In this document: piece after piece, positions 1 through 12,689 of the stretch | Position numbering within the stretch: the stretch's first letter is position 1 | Layout: the number at the start of each line of letters is the position of its first letter | From: Trema orientale | Taxonomy: Eukaryota; Streptophyta; Magnoliopsida; Rosales; Cannabaceae | Reading direction: 5' to 3' | NCBI GenBank assembly: GCA_002914845.1 | Contig: JXTC01000511.1 | Location: 62,001-126,000, forward strand | DNA: 64,000 bases | Notes under the pieces: model-generated | Told to the model about the DNA's origin: nothing | Databases searched by the model: none | Seen by the model: the letters and a program-made list of their open reading frames with translations, nothing else | Translations under genes and position numbers: made by a program

Positions 1-780
1 TGAATTGATTCTTTATCTTAGGATTTGATGTACCTTTTTTATACTTCGTTTTGTTTATTTTGTTAATTGTTGGCTTATTTTCCATTGTTAATTTATTTAT
101 GTTTCTCCTTGCTTATTGCCTCTAATTTATGTGGCCAATAAATTAGTTAAACTTAGGTTGTGATTTTGATACTTGAGAGAGTTTGATTTCATAAACTGGA
201 ATTAAAAAATATAGTTTAGGTTGGTGTGAGACCGAGAGGAGATCAACACCTAGATAATCAAATTAGGAAGTTCTTAAGGGCTAGATTTAATGAGTGCTTA
301 GGGAACCGGGTTAGATAGAGATATCAACTTGGGTACTTAGGCATATTTTCTCATTCGGCACTCGAGAAAAGGAATGAGGTTAGATTAGGTCCCTTGATTA
401 GTGAATTTAGTGGAAATAGTCTAATAATTACTTAATTTGATGAATTTAGGAATAATTAGGGGAAATCATGTCCTTAGTACATTAGTGCATAGTAATTTTC
501 ATATTTTATTTACGTAATTCTTTTATCTTTATTTTTATTTATTTTATTTTAAATTCATTTAGTTTTCATGCCTAGATAAAATTATGTTATTATAATTTTG
601 GTACTTAACAACTAAATTAAAATCCAATCTCTGTGGATCGACCATTCTTGCCGCTATACTAGTTAATTCTAGGTTTTACTAGACTTGCTAGGTTAGTTTA
701 TAGGAGGTAATTATAAATGTTAATTTGGTATTGACCGTTTATTTTCAACGACTAAACGATTTTCTTCAATTACCAACCAT
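1..780 (+). mobile_element. 3' part of an old Ty3/gypsy (Athila-like) LTR
   Basis: No coding sequence is visible. The stretch runs parallel to the LTR at 52330-53684: both carry a 'cggcactcgaga' block, a 'gcctagataaa' block and a late 'gtgg(g)att/cgacc' block followed by a T-rich tail. The upstream end lies outside the window. The downstream edge, near 780, abuts the minus-strand gypsy body without a readable duplication. Assignment rests on this block order, not on an alignment. Confidence 0.45.
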
Positions 781-918
781 CACTAGAAATTTGAAAGGCC
801 ACCTCCTTTCTGGATTCTATCTTACTCTTTAAATTCATCAAATAGGGATCCATATTCTGGCCTTGTTTGATACTCTCTAGAATTTTTGGTTGCAGAGTAA
901 GAGCTACCAATCTTTCTA

Positions 919-1443
919 TTAGATCAGAGCTACCAATCTTTCTATTAGATCTGTAGGCACAATATCTAACTCTAACTTATGTAAATCTATTAAGAGATGC
1001 TTCATATCAAAATACTTAATAGTCATAGCAGCCAATGATTTCCTACTTAGAGCATTAGCAACTACATTGGCTTTTCCAGGATGATAGTTAATCTTACAGT
1101 CATAATCTTTTACCAGTTCAAGCCATCTTCTTTGTCTCATATTTAGTTCTTTTTAGTCAAAGAAGTACTTGAGACTCTTGTGATCTGTGTAGATCCCACA
1201 TTTCTCCCCATAAAGATAGTGTCTCCAAATTTTAAGTGCAAAAACAACTGTTGCTAGCTCTAAATCATGAATAGAATACTTCTTTTCATATTCCTTCAAT
1301 AGCCTAGAGGCATAAGCAATGACTTTACTATTTTGTATCAGAACACATCCTAGACCATTCTTCGAGGCATCATTGTAAACAACAAATCCTCCTGATCTGG
1401 ACAGTATCAAAAGTATAGGGGCTGTTACTAAACGATGCTTCAA
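919..1443 (-). pseudogene. Ty3/gypsy RNase H remnant
   Basis: RNase H would remove the RNA strand during reverse transcription. 'VVYNDASKNGLGCVLIQ' (family: DAS..G.G.VL.Q) and 'YTDHKSLKYFF' are clear in 1153-1443. After a short break, '[20 protein letters not shown]' follows in 919-1140. A stop separates the two parts. Nothing resembling an integrase zinc finger or D,D-35-E core follows towards coordinate 1. Confidence 0.85.
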
Positions 1444-1607
1444 TTCCTCAAAATTTTATTCACAAGTTTTGTTCCATTGAAACTTCACATTCTTCCTTGT
1501 TAAATGAGACAATGGAGAAACCAGCTTCGAGAACCCTTCAACAAAATATCAAAATAACCAGCTAACCCCAAGAAGCTACGAATCTCAGAAACATTTGTAG
1601 GTCTTGG

Positions 1608-3060
1608 CTAATTACTCACAGCTTCAACTTTCATTGGATCCACAGAAATACCATTTTTAGAAACCACATGACCAAGGAAGATAACTTTCTCGAACCAGAT
1701 TTCGCACTTCTTAAACTTCGCATACAACTGCTTTTCTCTAAGAATTTTCAATACGGTCCTCAAATGTTCTATATGCTCTACTCTTGAGCGTGAATAAATC
1801 AGAATATAATCGATAAAAACTATAACGAATTTATCTAAGAAATCCTTGAGTACTCTATTCATCATGTACATGAAAGCAGCTGGGGCATTAGTTAATCCAG
1901 AGGACATCACTAAAAACTTATAGTATCCATATCTTATTTTAAAACCTGTTTTTGGAATGTTTCCCTCCTTAATTTTTAACTGGTGTTATCCTAACCTTAA
2001 ATCAATCTTCGAAAATATAGAAGCTCCCTGTAGTTGATCAAACAAGTCATCAATTCTGGGAAGGGGATACTTATTTTTGATTGTGACCTTATTCAGCTCT
2101 CTATAATCAATGCAAAGCCTCATAGTCCCATCTTTCTTCTTTATAAATAAAACGGGAGCACCCCATAGTGAAAAGCTTGGGCGAATAAAATTTTTGTCCA
2201 ATAACTCTTGTAACTGTACTTTCAATTCCTTTAACTCTGCTAGAGCCATTCTATAAGGTGCTTTAGAAATAGGAGCCGTACTGGGCAGTAAGTCAATAAC
2301 AAACTCTATCTCTCTATCAGGTGGTAACTCAGACAAATCTTCATGAAATATATTAAGAAATTCATTAATTACTAGTATTTCCTCAGGCTTCAGTTTTAAC
2401 TCTTCTCTAGTATCCATTATGTTGGCCAAGTAACCCATGCATCCCTTCTCCAGTAACTTCATTGCTTTTATTGAGGAAATGATTGGAATTATCGAGTTTC
2501 CACTAGTACCAACAAAAGTGAACTTCTCTGTACTTGGTGGCTGAAATACTACTCTCTTCAAATAGCAGTCAATAGTAGCATGGTATTTAGATAGCCAATC
2601 CATACCCAAGATAACTTCAAAATCTTATATATCCAATACTATTAAATCTACACATAAGTCTTTACCAGCTATTTGGATTGGATATGCCTTGAGAACTTGA
2701 TAAGAACATAAAGCTTCTCTTGATAGAATGGTTCCACAATATTTGAAATTCAAGTGCTCTGGTGTTTTGCTCAATTTCCTCACAAATGCAGGTGATGCAA
2801 ATGAATGTGTAGCCTCTGAATCTATTAATGCATGAATAAGAATACTAGAGATAAGAATCTTACCTGCTACAATAGATGGATTCACCTCGGCATCTTTTTT
2901 GGTCATCGTATACACATGAGCTGGGACTTTCTTCTGCTCATCTGTAGTATTTGGACAATTCTTTGCAAAGTGTCTAGACTTTTTACGTAGGAAGCAAGCA
3001 CTAGAACCCATTAAACACTCTGCACGATGAGTCTTCCCACATCTACGAAAAACGGTCTTA
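1608..3060 (-). pseudogene. Ty3/gypsy zinc knuckle, protease and reverse transcriptase remnant
   Basis: The zinc knuckle near 3000 has lost its second cysteine (C-F-L-R instead of C-X2-C). The aspartic protease motif reads 'LIDSEATHSF', with E where the family has G. The RT follows with '[19 protein letters not shown]' and '[15 protein letters not shown]' at about 2040-2160. A stop interrupts it at 1986. The polymerase box reads 'FIDYIL', so the catalytic YIDD has lost an aspartate. These changes show a long-dead copy. Confidence 0.85.
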
Positions 3061-3169
3061 TGAGTAGTAGCTGATTGTGTTTGCTGGCCTGTAGCTTGAC
3101 GTTTTTGGGGCTCTGATTTTTTGCCTTGATTCTGTTGCCACTCTCTTTTATTTCCACTAGCTCCTGGTT

Positions 3170-4007
3170 GAGATCATCTTCTAAAGGTTGTATTTCTCCT
3201 TGTCATATTTATATTCCTGCGAATTTTCTGAGCTTTTATAACCCTTAGCTCAGCCTCTTCTGCTTCAAGAGCTTTGTCTGCGACCTCAGCATATGGCATA
3301 TCTTTATGAGCAAATATCTTAATATCCCTATAGATTTCTGCCTTAGCCCTTGTAGGAACTGGTTTACTTTTAGCTCATTTCTACTCACCATGTGTGGAGC
3401 AAATCGAGATAATTCTTCAAATTTCTATATGTAGTCACTAACAGACATATTTCCCTGTCTCAGATTAACAAACTCAGCAGCCTTCATCATTCTGTGTGCA
3501 TTGCTGAAATATTTTATGTAGAATATTTCCTTAAACTGCTCCCAAGTAAGCATGTTAACATCAGTGATAGATTTCATAGAATCTCACCAGTGTCTAGCAT
3601 CCATCTGGAACATAAAAGTGGCATATGAAACCTTTTCCTCATCAGTGATTCTAATGTAATCGAGGATACCCTCAATACTCCGAATCCACTCTTTTTGCCA
3701 ATAGTGGATCAGTTTCACCCTTGAAAGCTGGAGGCTTATTCTTTCTAAACCTCTCACAAACTGGTTCATAATTTTCTTGTCTAGCTACGGCCTGTGGTGG
3801 TGGTTGATCTCTACGTCTTTCCTCTCTTTCTATAAGTCTTTCTAATTGTCTTACTTGTGTTTCAACCAACTCTGTCAACCTATCTATAACAGCATCGTTA
3901 TTGATCTCATTTTCTGTAGTAACTGTTTTATTACCTCTTTGCTCACCAGTTTGATCCTTAGCTCTTGGCATGATTCCCTGTACAGTTGCTCCTTCACTTA
4001 CATCCAA
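3170..4007 (-). pseudogene. Ty3/gypsy gag remnant
   Basis: Gag would package the element RNA. The reading begins at an ATG at 4007, runs through a charged region rich in E and R (about residues 60-75) and shifts frame near 3700. It then shows the usual gag core with 'FKEIFYIKYF' and 'LRQGNMSV' near 3420-3530. At least one stop follows 'MDARHW' at about 3583. The gene is not functional. Confidence 0.75.
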
Positions 4008-4154
4008 GCATAATAACTAATAATATAACGATAACATATCATAACATATGGCATCAAATTTAATGCTAACATAGAAAATTAAAATTTACTGGTTGACTAC
4101 GTTTTTTGTCACATGATCATACACATGTAGGCAGTCTTCAGAAACGATTAAACC

Positions 4155-4172
4155 TCCGCTCTGATACCAATA
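4155..4172 (-). promoter_or_regulatory. Primer-binding site (initiator tRNA-Met type)
   Basis: The minus strand reads TTGGTATCAGAGCGGAGG, the usual plant PBS complementary to the 3' end of initiator tRNA-Met. It lies next to the LTR edge at about 4174 and fixes the element's orientation. It is not a tRNA gene. Confidence 0.85.
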
Positions 4173-4173
4173 C

Positions 4174-7149
4174 TATAACACACCCTAGTTTAACTATACT
4201 GTCATATACAGTCAAACTGCGAAGTATTATTCTTTCCTAAACCATATCTTTAGTTTTATAAAAAGGTGGGTAAATTTGAACCTTTCAAACCTTTTAAACA
4301 AAAGGAACTGCAAGGTATTTCTTGTTAAAAATATCTTTATAAAATGTACAAGCAAAAGAGATTTTCACCCGTCCATTTTGCCATCAGCGGTAGTATTTAT
4401 ATTACACTAAAATATCTCAAAACAAAAATATCACTCACAGATCAAGCTCGTCCACATCTGTATAATCGTGGCAACAAAAGGCAAGCCAGACAACCAGCTA
4501 CTCAACACTAAAGTGTGCCCCCTCATCTACATCACAAGATAAAAATAAGCTAAAGCTCAGCAAGTAAAAACTATGTATGCTCATGTATGCTTTAAAATCT
4601 CATCAAATTCCCATTGTACACTTTTCTTTCTTAAATATTTGAGTTCATGCACTTTTTTCAAAAAATATTCATAGTTGGGCCCCTTAGTACATTGCTAGTC
4701 CCGTAAGTCGATAGGCCGTGATAATATTGGGCGAAAACTCTGGCCAAGAATAAAAATAAGGTGCGACCGTCGTGTGAGATTTTTGAAAACTTCTTCCCTC
4801 ATCAAAGGGGCATCCCACACCGTGCTAATATTATCCCACTTCAAAGAAACACATCATAAGATCCGCAAGTCCTGCTTCAACGGGAGAGTTTGCATCAATA
4901 GACTTACCTACCCAGTTCCTACAGACTAGCAATTATCATTAAAACTTATCTTATAAAATTAGTACAATGATACTCACTTTCAAATACTCTGTAATGAAAT
5001 TCTCAATTTGCATGCAAAACGTGCTATGCATATACTATTTCATAACTTTCAAGAATAAGTAAGTTTCACGTAATGACATTTCCTATATAATTCTTGTGAT
5101 GCGGTTGTAAGTTTTTACTTACCTCGTGTCCTAAATACAAAATTGAAAGTGGAAAGGGTCAATATCCTCTAGAGATTAGTATGCTAATCACCTGTCATAA
5201 ATTACTATTATTCAATATATACATTTTGCCAAAAGAATGCATCAAGATACTTGAATAAGACCGAAATCACCACTTTTACCAAATTAGGAAACTTAATCAT
5301 AAAATGACTCGGAAGCATATAAATCACTTAAGGTACTTAGCAGCCAATAACTAGCATTGAAAATTTTTTCAATAGTATTAAAATATGAATGCTAGTTCAT
5401 TAGCACAAAATGATCCAAAATGGTACATAATTTTGTGAAAACTAATCCAATTACCTCTAAATGGTGCCATTTCATTTTAATAATATTTGGAAAGTACCTC
5501 CCCTAATTCTAGGATGTTCCCATACGATTAAAATCATGGTTTTAAACTGGCACTAATGTTTTATAAGCCAATTCCCATATATACACCTCAAAGAGAATTA
5601 CTTAGAATGACATAAGCACACTTGATCTCTTTTTTAGTTTAAACAAAGTTTAAAATAATTTTTACACTTGTGTACCATTACAACCAGCCACTAAGTGAGT
5701 ATAATAAATAATAGGATTAATAAAATATACGCTCCAAATTTAAAAAGTCTGATTACAACTAAAGAAAACTTAATCTACTACACATGAAAATACTTAGATC
5801 CATAAATAGCAAACTTTGGGGTTTTAGGTCTAACTTTGATCATCCACTTAAATTTTATATTTCCAGTAATATATAAGTTTTCTAGGACTTTTATTCATCA
5901 AATAAAAGTTTTGGTTTAAGGGCTACAGCAAGAAAAATTAACTGAAAACTCCGTATCCTAATTAGGCCTCACCTTGACTAGTTTGAGCTTTCATTGAAGT
6001 TCTTGCCTTCTATCTCCACCAAACTGATTTACAAAGCTTAGAAATAGATTTAAGAACTCAAGAGGACCTGAAGGAACCATTATTTAAGTAGGAACAAGTG
6101 GTGAATTGAAATTAAAGAACAAGACCTAGGAAGAAGAACTAGTAGAATTACCTTGACTAGTTTGGATCTATCTTGCTTTTCAGAGCTCCAACTTGAGTTC
6201 TACTACTTGGAAACTCTTGGATATGGCTAAGAGAAGTTGAGAAAAGTCTAAAAATGAGTTGGAGAGTTCTAGATCATGGCTGGAGAGAAAAGGAAAGCAA
6301 ATGACCAGATTTGGCATAAATGTGATACTTAATGACTAAGAAATGGCATAACTTAAATTCTAAGAGGTATTTGGGGTATTTTGTACATTAATTTCCATGT
6401 GTTCAGCTCTAAGACATCCTTAGCATAGTCATCACGTTGCTGGTCTTTCCCATATATCCAAGTGTAGATAAAGTTGGTGAGTCCGAGCTTAGAAAATGAA
6501 AACTAGTCATACTTTGACCTATAATCGCATGTGATAGGTCTTATTGTAATCTGGTGAAACCTAGCCCCATAACCAATCATTAAATATAAAATTAAGTCAA
6601 TTAGACTCTAATTAATAATGCAAACGTAGTATTAGCACTTAATAATTAGAATACATAAAAATGACATTATGCGATTAAGCTGAATTTAAGCTAGCTTAGT
6701 GCAAATAAAACACAAATCAGTGTTGTGAACGCCACCTCGTACTTACCTGGAGCCGACAAATAAAATATTATAAATGAGTCTTAGACATTGAAATAATGCT
6801 ATTTGACGTGTTAAACACAGTGAATTTGGCTCTGAAATGCGTGAAAATGGTATTTTACTGAAAAACCGTCATTTGACCAAGTTATCAACAAGTACGATCT
6901 TAATGCATGTGGACATAGTATTGCTTTCATAATTATATTAATTGTTCTTTTGGCACACTGAGCTCTCTCTCTGAGGGTATTGAACCTTTACACTGCATCG
7001 GGACACTTTGACAATCACTAGTGTAATAACATATATGTAAATGCACATAACATAATGAATGAGCATGTTACTATAAAAGTGGTATTAATGACTTCTAGAT
7101 GCCTAATATACAATTAGAATATATTTATTATTAGCTTAATATGTATGTG
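4174..7149 (-). mobile_element. Presumed 5' LTR of the gypsy element, then unassigned AT-rich DNA
   Basis: The LTR must start at about 4174, next to the PBS (plus strand 'tataacacaccc'). Its far end cannot be fixed because the partner LTR is missing. No gene is visible in 4174-7149. The section near 6700-7000 may already be other DNA. Confidence 0.45.
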
Positions 7150-8252
7150 AGAATCTTGGGCACCACAATGGGATTTTTACAGTGTGGCGCTACGGCCCTA
7201 CCGATGGTGCAGAGTCTATGATCCTACACTGGGTTTTTCTTCTGATTACCTCCCCATTTGGCAGGCGTAGGCAATGTAGTTGTCCCTCCAGATTTGGTAG
7301 GCGATACATTGATGTCCCTTCTGGTTATGGGCTAGAGGTAGGCAGCTGTATGGCACACGTAGTGCCAACATCCTAGTTTCTATTGATGAGAGTAATGAAC
7401 TCATGGGTATGGGTAGATTTGTATCATGTGTTTGTGGCCTGATTGAATTTTAGATGTCATGCTTTCATATATATACATATATATATATATGTACATGCAT
7501 ATACGGATTATCAGCTTTGGAGACTGTTATATATATATGTATATACATATGCTTTTGTAAATAAGTGTTTTTAAATTAAACTAACCATGCAGGGATTCTC
7601 CATCACTAAAAAAGTTTTTAAATGAGGTAATAATTTTTCTACTGAGCTTACGAGTTCACCCCCCTACTTTCTTCCTTTTTCAGGTGATTGTTTATTCGAG
7701 TCAGTTGTCTCGATGGCTAGGCAAGTCGCTTGGCTTACGTTTGTGGTCCTATTCCTCTTCGGTTGGTCCCTATACTTTATCTTATTATTTCTTCATGTCT
7801 AACTGTTTAGCCATGTGTGTTGTTTCTATTAAGTGAATGTATAAGGATGTTTTTACTACTATTTGAGGATTTGTTGTATAAATGGATACTATGATTCTCA
7901 GCGAGCATATTTTCAAAATTTTAAGTACTTAGAATTTTGACTAACTCTATAATTTGATTTTTAGACACTCAAACTCAAGATTTGCGAAATTCATTTTAAT
8001 CAACATTAAAGTTTTTATCAAACTAAGTTTTTGTATAACTTAACTATATTTTCTTGAATCTTAATCTGTGTTTCTCTTTTGATAAATTAAGCTAAAGATG
8101 AGCTCCCTTTTATATAGAATTTCTAATGATTTGACGACTAGCATGAAAAATTCAAGTACTTGTTTTCCTTCGAATTTTATTAAATTATTTATTTATCCTT
8201 ATTCACACTCAAAATTACTAAAAGTCACGGCCTTGGAATTTCGATCGTGACA
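7150..8252 (+). mobile_element. Fragment of the 2.2 kb gypsy LTR family (3' half, plus orientation)
   Basis: It matches, in order, the second half of the solo LTR at 59873-62055 and the reverse complement of 45491-46640. Shared blocks are 'acagtgtggcg', 'ctgattacctcc', 'catttggcaggcgtagg', 'accatgcaggg' and 'gctaggcaagtcgcttggc'. It ends in 'cgatcgtgaca', the family's 3' end. The 65-codon open frame at 7182-7376 is part of this LTR, not a gene. Confidence 0.8.
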
Positions 8253-8481
8253 CAACTAATTCAAATTATACTAGGGACATTATTTTCACCAAATTTTTAA
8301 CCACACAAATTATATAAAAAATGATTTTAAAAATTTTAAACGTCTGTGAAAAAATTTTAATTAGTGTCAACTTAAAAGTGACATAAATAAAAATTGAAGA
8401 ACCAAAATAAGATTAATAGGTCAAAGTTCGTGTCCTACAAGTGACATACTTTTATCATATTTTAAAACCAATAAAACAACC
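8253..8481. other. Short AT-rich spacer
   Basis: No gene or repeat was recognised between the LTR fragment and the BAHD pseudogene. It would be the 3' flank of the former BAHD gene. Confidence 0.4.
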
Positions 8482-9654
8482 CTATATATATTTTAAAACT
8501 TTACACGCAAAGCCTAGCCATGTTACATAGTCGACGTTGGTAGTACTGATATTTATTATAAAATATTGCAGGCTTGAAATCCCTAGATTGAGAGAAGCAA
8601 ACGCCAAGAACTCCTTGTCATTCTCCAAAACCGCCATTTGTTTCGCTTCCAAGGTAATCCAGGCTGCAATCCCCTTGCCCCATTGGCTGTCCATAAAAAC
8701 GACAAGGTTCCTAAATGCAGGGCCCGCTTTCCCTATCACACCTACCCAAAACGGCTTCCCCCACCCGAAATCGATGTTGCTGAAGAGAGAGTTCCATCTG
8801 GTGAAACCGAAAATATCGGGCCTCTCCATCGAAAATATGGACTCGATTTGGCTCAAAAGATCCGAAAACACTGAGAACCTATCTTCCCCTTTCATGGTTT
8901 CCAGGAAATTGGTGTCGAAACCTTCTAGAACCTCCTTTAGTAGCCCTACTAGCTGGTCTAGTTATCTCACACCCTCGTTCGTGGGATTCGTTGCCGCAAA
9001 GGCCCACCAGAAGAGATTCCTGGTGGAAGTATCCAGTGAGTTGTTGGGCTTCATTCTGGGCCTTAGGTTAACGGCGTGAGTCGCGATCAATAGCTTTGGA
9101 GAGCCCGAAGCGATGGAAGATGTCGCCGTTGCGTGCTTCCATATAAACCCTGTCAAAGCCTTGTTACGCAAGGGTTTAGGGATTCTCTCACTCTTCGCTT
9201 TGGCTCTGAGAGCCGCTATGGCTCTCGAATCGAACAGAAATCTTTTTGTGACGTACTTGTTTTCCTTGAACCAAATCTTTTCCATCAAATCAATATGGCT
9301 TCGAGCCTAGTCATCTCTCGCCGGAAACGTCGCTGATGCTCTGGCGAGATCTGGCCGGATCATTTTCTCTGGTGAACCGGTGAGGTGAGCCGTCCAAGAC
9401 TTGAAAGCAGATTGCGAAAAGTGGCTCCGTCGAATTGCTTGTGGCACAAGGAACAGCCTATGGCTATCCTGTCGCAAACGAAAAGGCTCACTTGGATTGC
9501 ACACAAAGCAATCGACGTTGTTTCAGTCTAGGCCGTGTCCGTTTCCTTCCGAAAAGGTTGGAAAGGGACGATGTTATTTAGAGACTCGGTGTCTTTGAGC
9601 TTGAAAAAGTCAGACATGCGAAGGTTGACTTTGGCTTCGTAGTAGGGCACTCCA
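8482..9654 (-). pseudogene. BAHD acyltransferase pseudogene, C-terminal two thirds
   Basis: The translation follows the intact BAHD protein encoded at 42793-44154 from about its residue 94 to the end. HXXXD survives as 'CHKQFDG' near 9435 but in a different frame from the next segment, so there is a frameshift near 9410. Another break lies near 9310, and a stop at 8962 ends the segment beginning 'KYVTKRFLFDSRAIAALR'. The last segment keeps 'NIDFGWGKPFWVG', the structural DFGWG motif. The family end should fall near 8575; the frame stays open to 8482. The missing N-terminus lies at 16380-16671 across the copia insertion, with the last 5 bases (9650-9654) duplicated there. Confidence 0.93.
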
Positions 9655-10141
9655 TGTTAAGAATGAATATGGTATTGCAATTACCAAACACAAACCCTAG
9701 ATCATTCATGCAAAATTAATAGACAGGGATTCATTAAGTATACCTGAGTCCATGATAGATAGTTGTAGTCTGGACAATGAACTGACGGTGGAAGTGTTAG
9801 AAACTGACTGTAATTGCCTGAGAGTTTAGTCTTCCATACAACCTAATCCCTAAAACACTTAGATGAAACTCCCTGTAACTGATGGCAGGTCATAGAGAGA
9901 ATGAGCATACATAAAAAGGTGGTGGGAACCATAACCCTAATATTCTCTTTATATAGTCCATTGTTGGGTATCCATCATACCCAACTGGGTGACTAACAGA
10001 ATATCCACATTAGTATTTATACCCAGTTGGATATCCCGACCTAACTTATTAAATCACTTATTAGGTCTGCTTAAGAATAACATGGCCCAATACAATTGTT
10101 TAAAATATGTGGCCCAACATAGGAAATAGAATTTCCTAACA
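9655..10141 (-). repeat. 3' LTR of the copia element
   Basis: 487 bases, 'tgttaagaatg' to 'tttcctaaca'. It is the partner of 15892-16379. It is the 3' LTR because coding runs leftward towards it. Confidence 0.93.
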
Positions 10142-10158
10142 ATCTCCCACTTGGGTCA
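10142..10158 (-). promoter_or_regulatory. Polypurine tract of the copia element
   Basis: The minus strand reads GACCCAAGTGGGAGAT directly before the 3' LTR. This is the plus-strand DNA primer site; 'AAGTGGGAGAT' is a common form in plant copia elements. Confidence 0.8.
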
Positions 10159-10645
10159 CATATGTACCAAATACAATTGTATTGCAAAACCGAAGTATAG
10201 CCATAAATATGCCATATTATTCCTGAATATCTCTGAAGTTGCAATCCCGTCCATCAGACATATCAGCACGAAACCAAAGTGCTCGTCGTTGCACTTATGT
10301 AGATAGCAACTAGATCCCTCAATGATCACCATACTAATACACCCGAATGACACGGATCGAGTATGGAATGTGGCATGGAAATTACACGCAATGTGATTTA
10401 CAATGTCTATTTCCAACTGGTCCACCAGAAACTTTATTGAGATCGACCTTAGTCTTTCTCCTTTAGTTTATTACCGCAAACCTTATTGTTAACCACAATA
10501 GGAAAGCAAGAAAATATGAAATGCATCATATAATATATAATGAACAGAGTCTATAATGAAAATCATCATCAATCAAAATACTGCAGTATACAAAATATAA
10601 ACAAGTATCCTACAATAAGCATCTAAACCAAATTACAAACTTCTA

Positions 10646-11100
10646 TTAAAACTGCACACCATCCAAAAATACAACACCCATACGAGCAGTGTGCTCATGA
10701 AAGACTTTAGGTGGTAAGCCTTCGGTGAGTAGATCCGCTATCATAGAGTTTGTACCGTTATGCTCAATTGATACTAAACGAATCTGTACTCTTTCTCTAA
10801 CAGCTAGGAACTTAATGTCAATGTGCTTTGACTTTGATGAGCTCCTATTACTGTTTGAATATAAAACTACAGAGTTATTGTCACAATAAAGTTTCAATGG
10901 CCTCTCAATGCCATTTACTACATGCAACTCGGTGACAAAATTTGTAGCCATATCCCCTGATTGGATGCCTTATAATAAGCTATGAATTTTGCCTCCATAG
11001 TTGAAGTAGCTACGAGTGTCTACTTGGCACTCTTCCAAGAAAAAACTCCTCCAGCTAAAAGATAGACGTAGCCTAATGTGGATCTTTTATTATATAGGCA
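10646..11100 (-). pseudogene. Copia RNase H remnant
   Basis: The reading 'LYCDNNSVVLYSNSN' and 'SKHIDIKFLAVRERVQ' matches the end of a Ty1/copia RNase H. Upstream, near 11000-11060, the 'SWKSAK' and 'VATSTMEAKFIAYY' segment is separated by stops. The catalytic region is therefore broken. Confidence 0.8.
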
Positions 11101-12678
11101 TCTTGCAAAATCAAAGTTGGAGTATCCAATGATCTCCAAAATATCCGATCTCTGAAAAGTGAGCATGTATTCCTTTATTCTCTATAAGTACTTCATAACC
11201 CTTTTTCTTGCCTTCCAATGATCCACTCCAGGGTTACTCATATATCTACCCAATATGCCAACTATGAACGCAAGATCTGGACGTATACATACCTGAGCAT
11301 ACATCAGACTCCCTACATCTGAAGTATAAGAAAACTATTGCATAGCTTCTTTATCAACATCATTCTTGGGGTTTTGACTCAGGCTAAATTTATCTCCCTT
11401 AGACACTGGAGTATCCGTTGGTGCACACTTATCCATACCAAACCTACTGAACACCCGCTCGATGTAGCTCTTTTGTGACAATCTAAGGATACCCTGAGAG
11501 CTATCTCGGTGTATCTATATACCTAATACAAAAGAGGTGACTCTACGATCTTTCATTTCGAAATTCTGTGCAAGAAATCTCTTGGTGTCATGCAATAAGT
11601 CTAGATTACTACTTGCTAGTAGTATGTCATCAACATAAAGCACCAGGAAGATAAAGTTACTCCCACTGAACTTATGGTATACACAATCATCAAAAGGATT
11701 CATCTCAAAACTGAACGAGAGAATTACCTCATGAAATTTATAATATCATTGACGGGAAGCCTGCTTGAGACCATAGACGGACTTTTTGAGTTTGCAGACT
11801 ATAGACTTTGGATCTCTCGATAGAAAGTTTTCTGGTTACACCATATATATTGTTTCATCAATGTCTCTATTGAGAAACGCTGTCTTAACGTCTATCTGAT
11901 GAAGCTCAAGGTCAAAATGAGCTACAAGTACCATAATAACTCTAAAGGAGTCCTTCGAAGCAACTGGAGAGAAAGCCTTTTTAAAGTCAATGCCTTCCTT
12001 CTGAGTGAAGCCTTTAGTAACAAGATGTGCCTTATATCTCTCAATATTGGATTTCGAATCCCATTTAGTCTTAAATATCTATTTGCAACCAATGGGCTTT
12101 GAACCTTCAGGCAATTTGACGAGATCCCAAATATTATTGTCTCTCATAGACTTGATTTCCTCATTCATAACATCGATCCACTTTTGAAAATTAGAACTTT
12201 GTTTAACTTGTGTGAAGTTGATTAGATCATCTTCCACTATTCCAATGTCAAACTCATGTTCTTGAAGATATATGACATAATCATCCAGAATCGCACTTCT
12301 CTTTTCTCTAATGGACCTCCTTAAAGACACTAGTTCTTGAGTTTGTTGAGTTTGCTCTATAGGAGCATCTACCTCAACTGGGACAGGAACCTCCTGAACA
12401 TTGCCTTGAACTGGAGCAATTGCATCTTGAACAATAATATTCTCAGGAATAGGATCTTGAGTGTCCTGATCATTGTCAATAGCAACCATAAGAAAAGGAA
12501 TGAATTCCTCTTCAAAAATAATGTCCCTAACCTTATCTTCCCTCCCAAACTCATTATCCTCAAGAAATTTGGTATTTGCTATCTTAAAGAAAGACTTTAA
12601 TGTGAGATCATAATACTTATAGCCTCTGGATCTTTCAGAATACCCAACAAAATAGCAGCTTACAGTTCTTGAGTCCAA
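11100..12678 (-). pseudogene. Copia reverse transcriptase remnant
   Basis: The reading starts with a proline- and glutamine-rich linker. It then shows 'SSNFQKWIDVMNEEIKSMRD' (11 residues before 'WDLVKLPEGSKPIGCK'), 'HQIDVKTAFLN' near 11880 and an intact 'LYVDDILLAS' box near 11620. Stops at 12079, 11515 and others split it. YVDD is retained, but the protein cannot be made as one piece. Confidence 0.88.
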
Positions 12679-12689
12679 TTTCTTTTCAT

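Larger units (their letters stand above)
781..4172 (-). mobile_element. Degenerate Ty3/gypsy retrotransposon body, integrase missing
   Basis: Reading on the minus strand the order is primer-binding site, gag, zinc knuckle, protease, reverse transcriptase and RNase H, which is the Ty3/gypsy order. No integrase or 3' LTR follows RNase H: after about 830 the sequence joins an unrelated LTR fragment, so the element was cut. Stops and frameshifts break every domain. The PBS fits initiator tRNA-Met, as in chromovirus-type gypsy elements. Lineage is not assigned further. Confidence 0.85.

Noticed and set aside
7182..7376. Plus-strand frame of 64 residues
   Set aside because: It lies inside a gypsy LTR fragment, and the same block in other LTR copies is not an open gene.
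8537..9598. Plus-strand frames of up to 180 residues
   Set aside because: They are antisense shadows of the BAHD pseudogene; the minus strand carries the family motifs.
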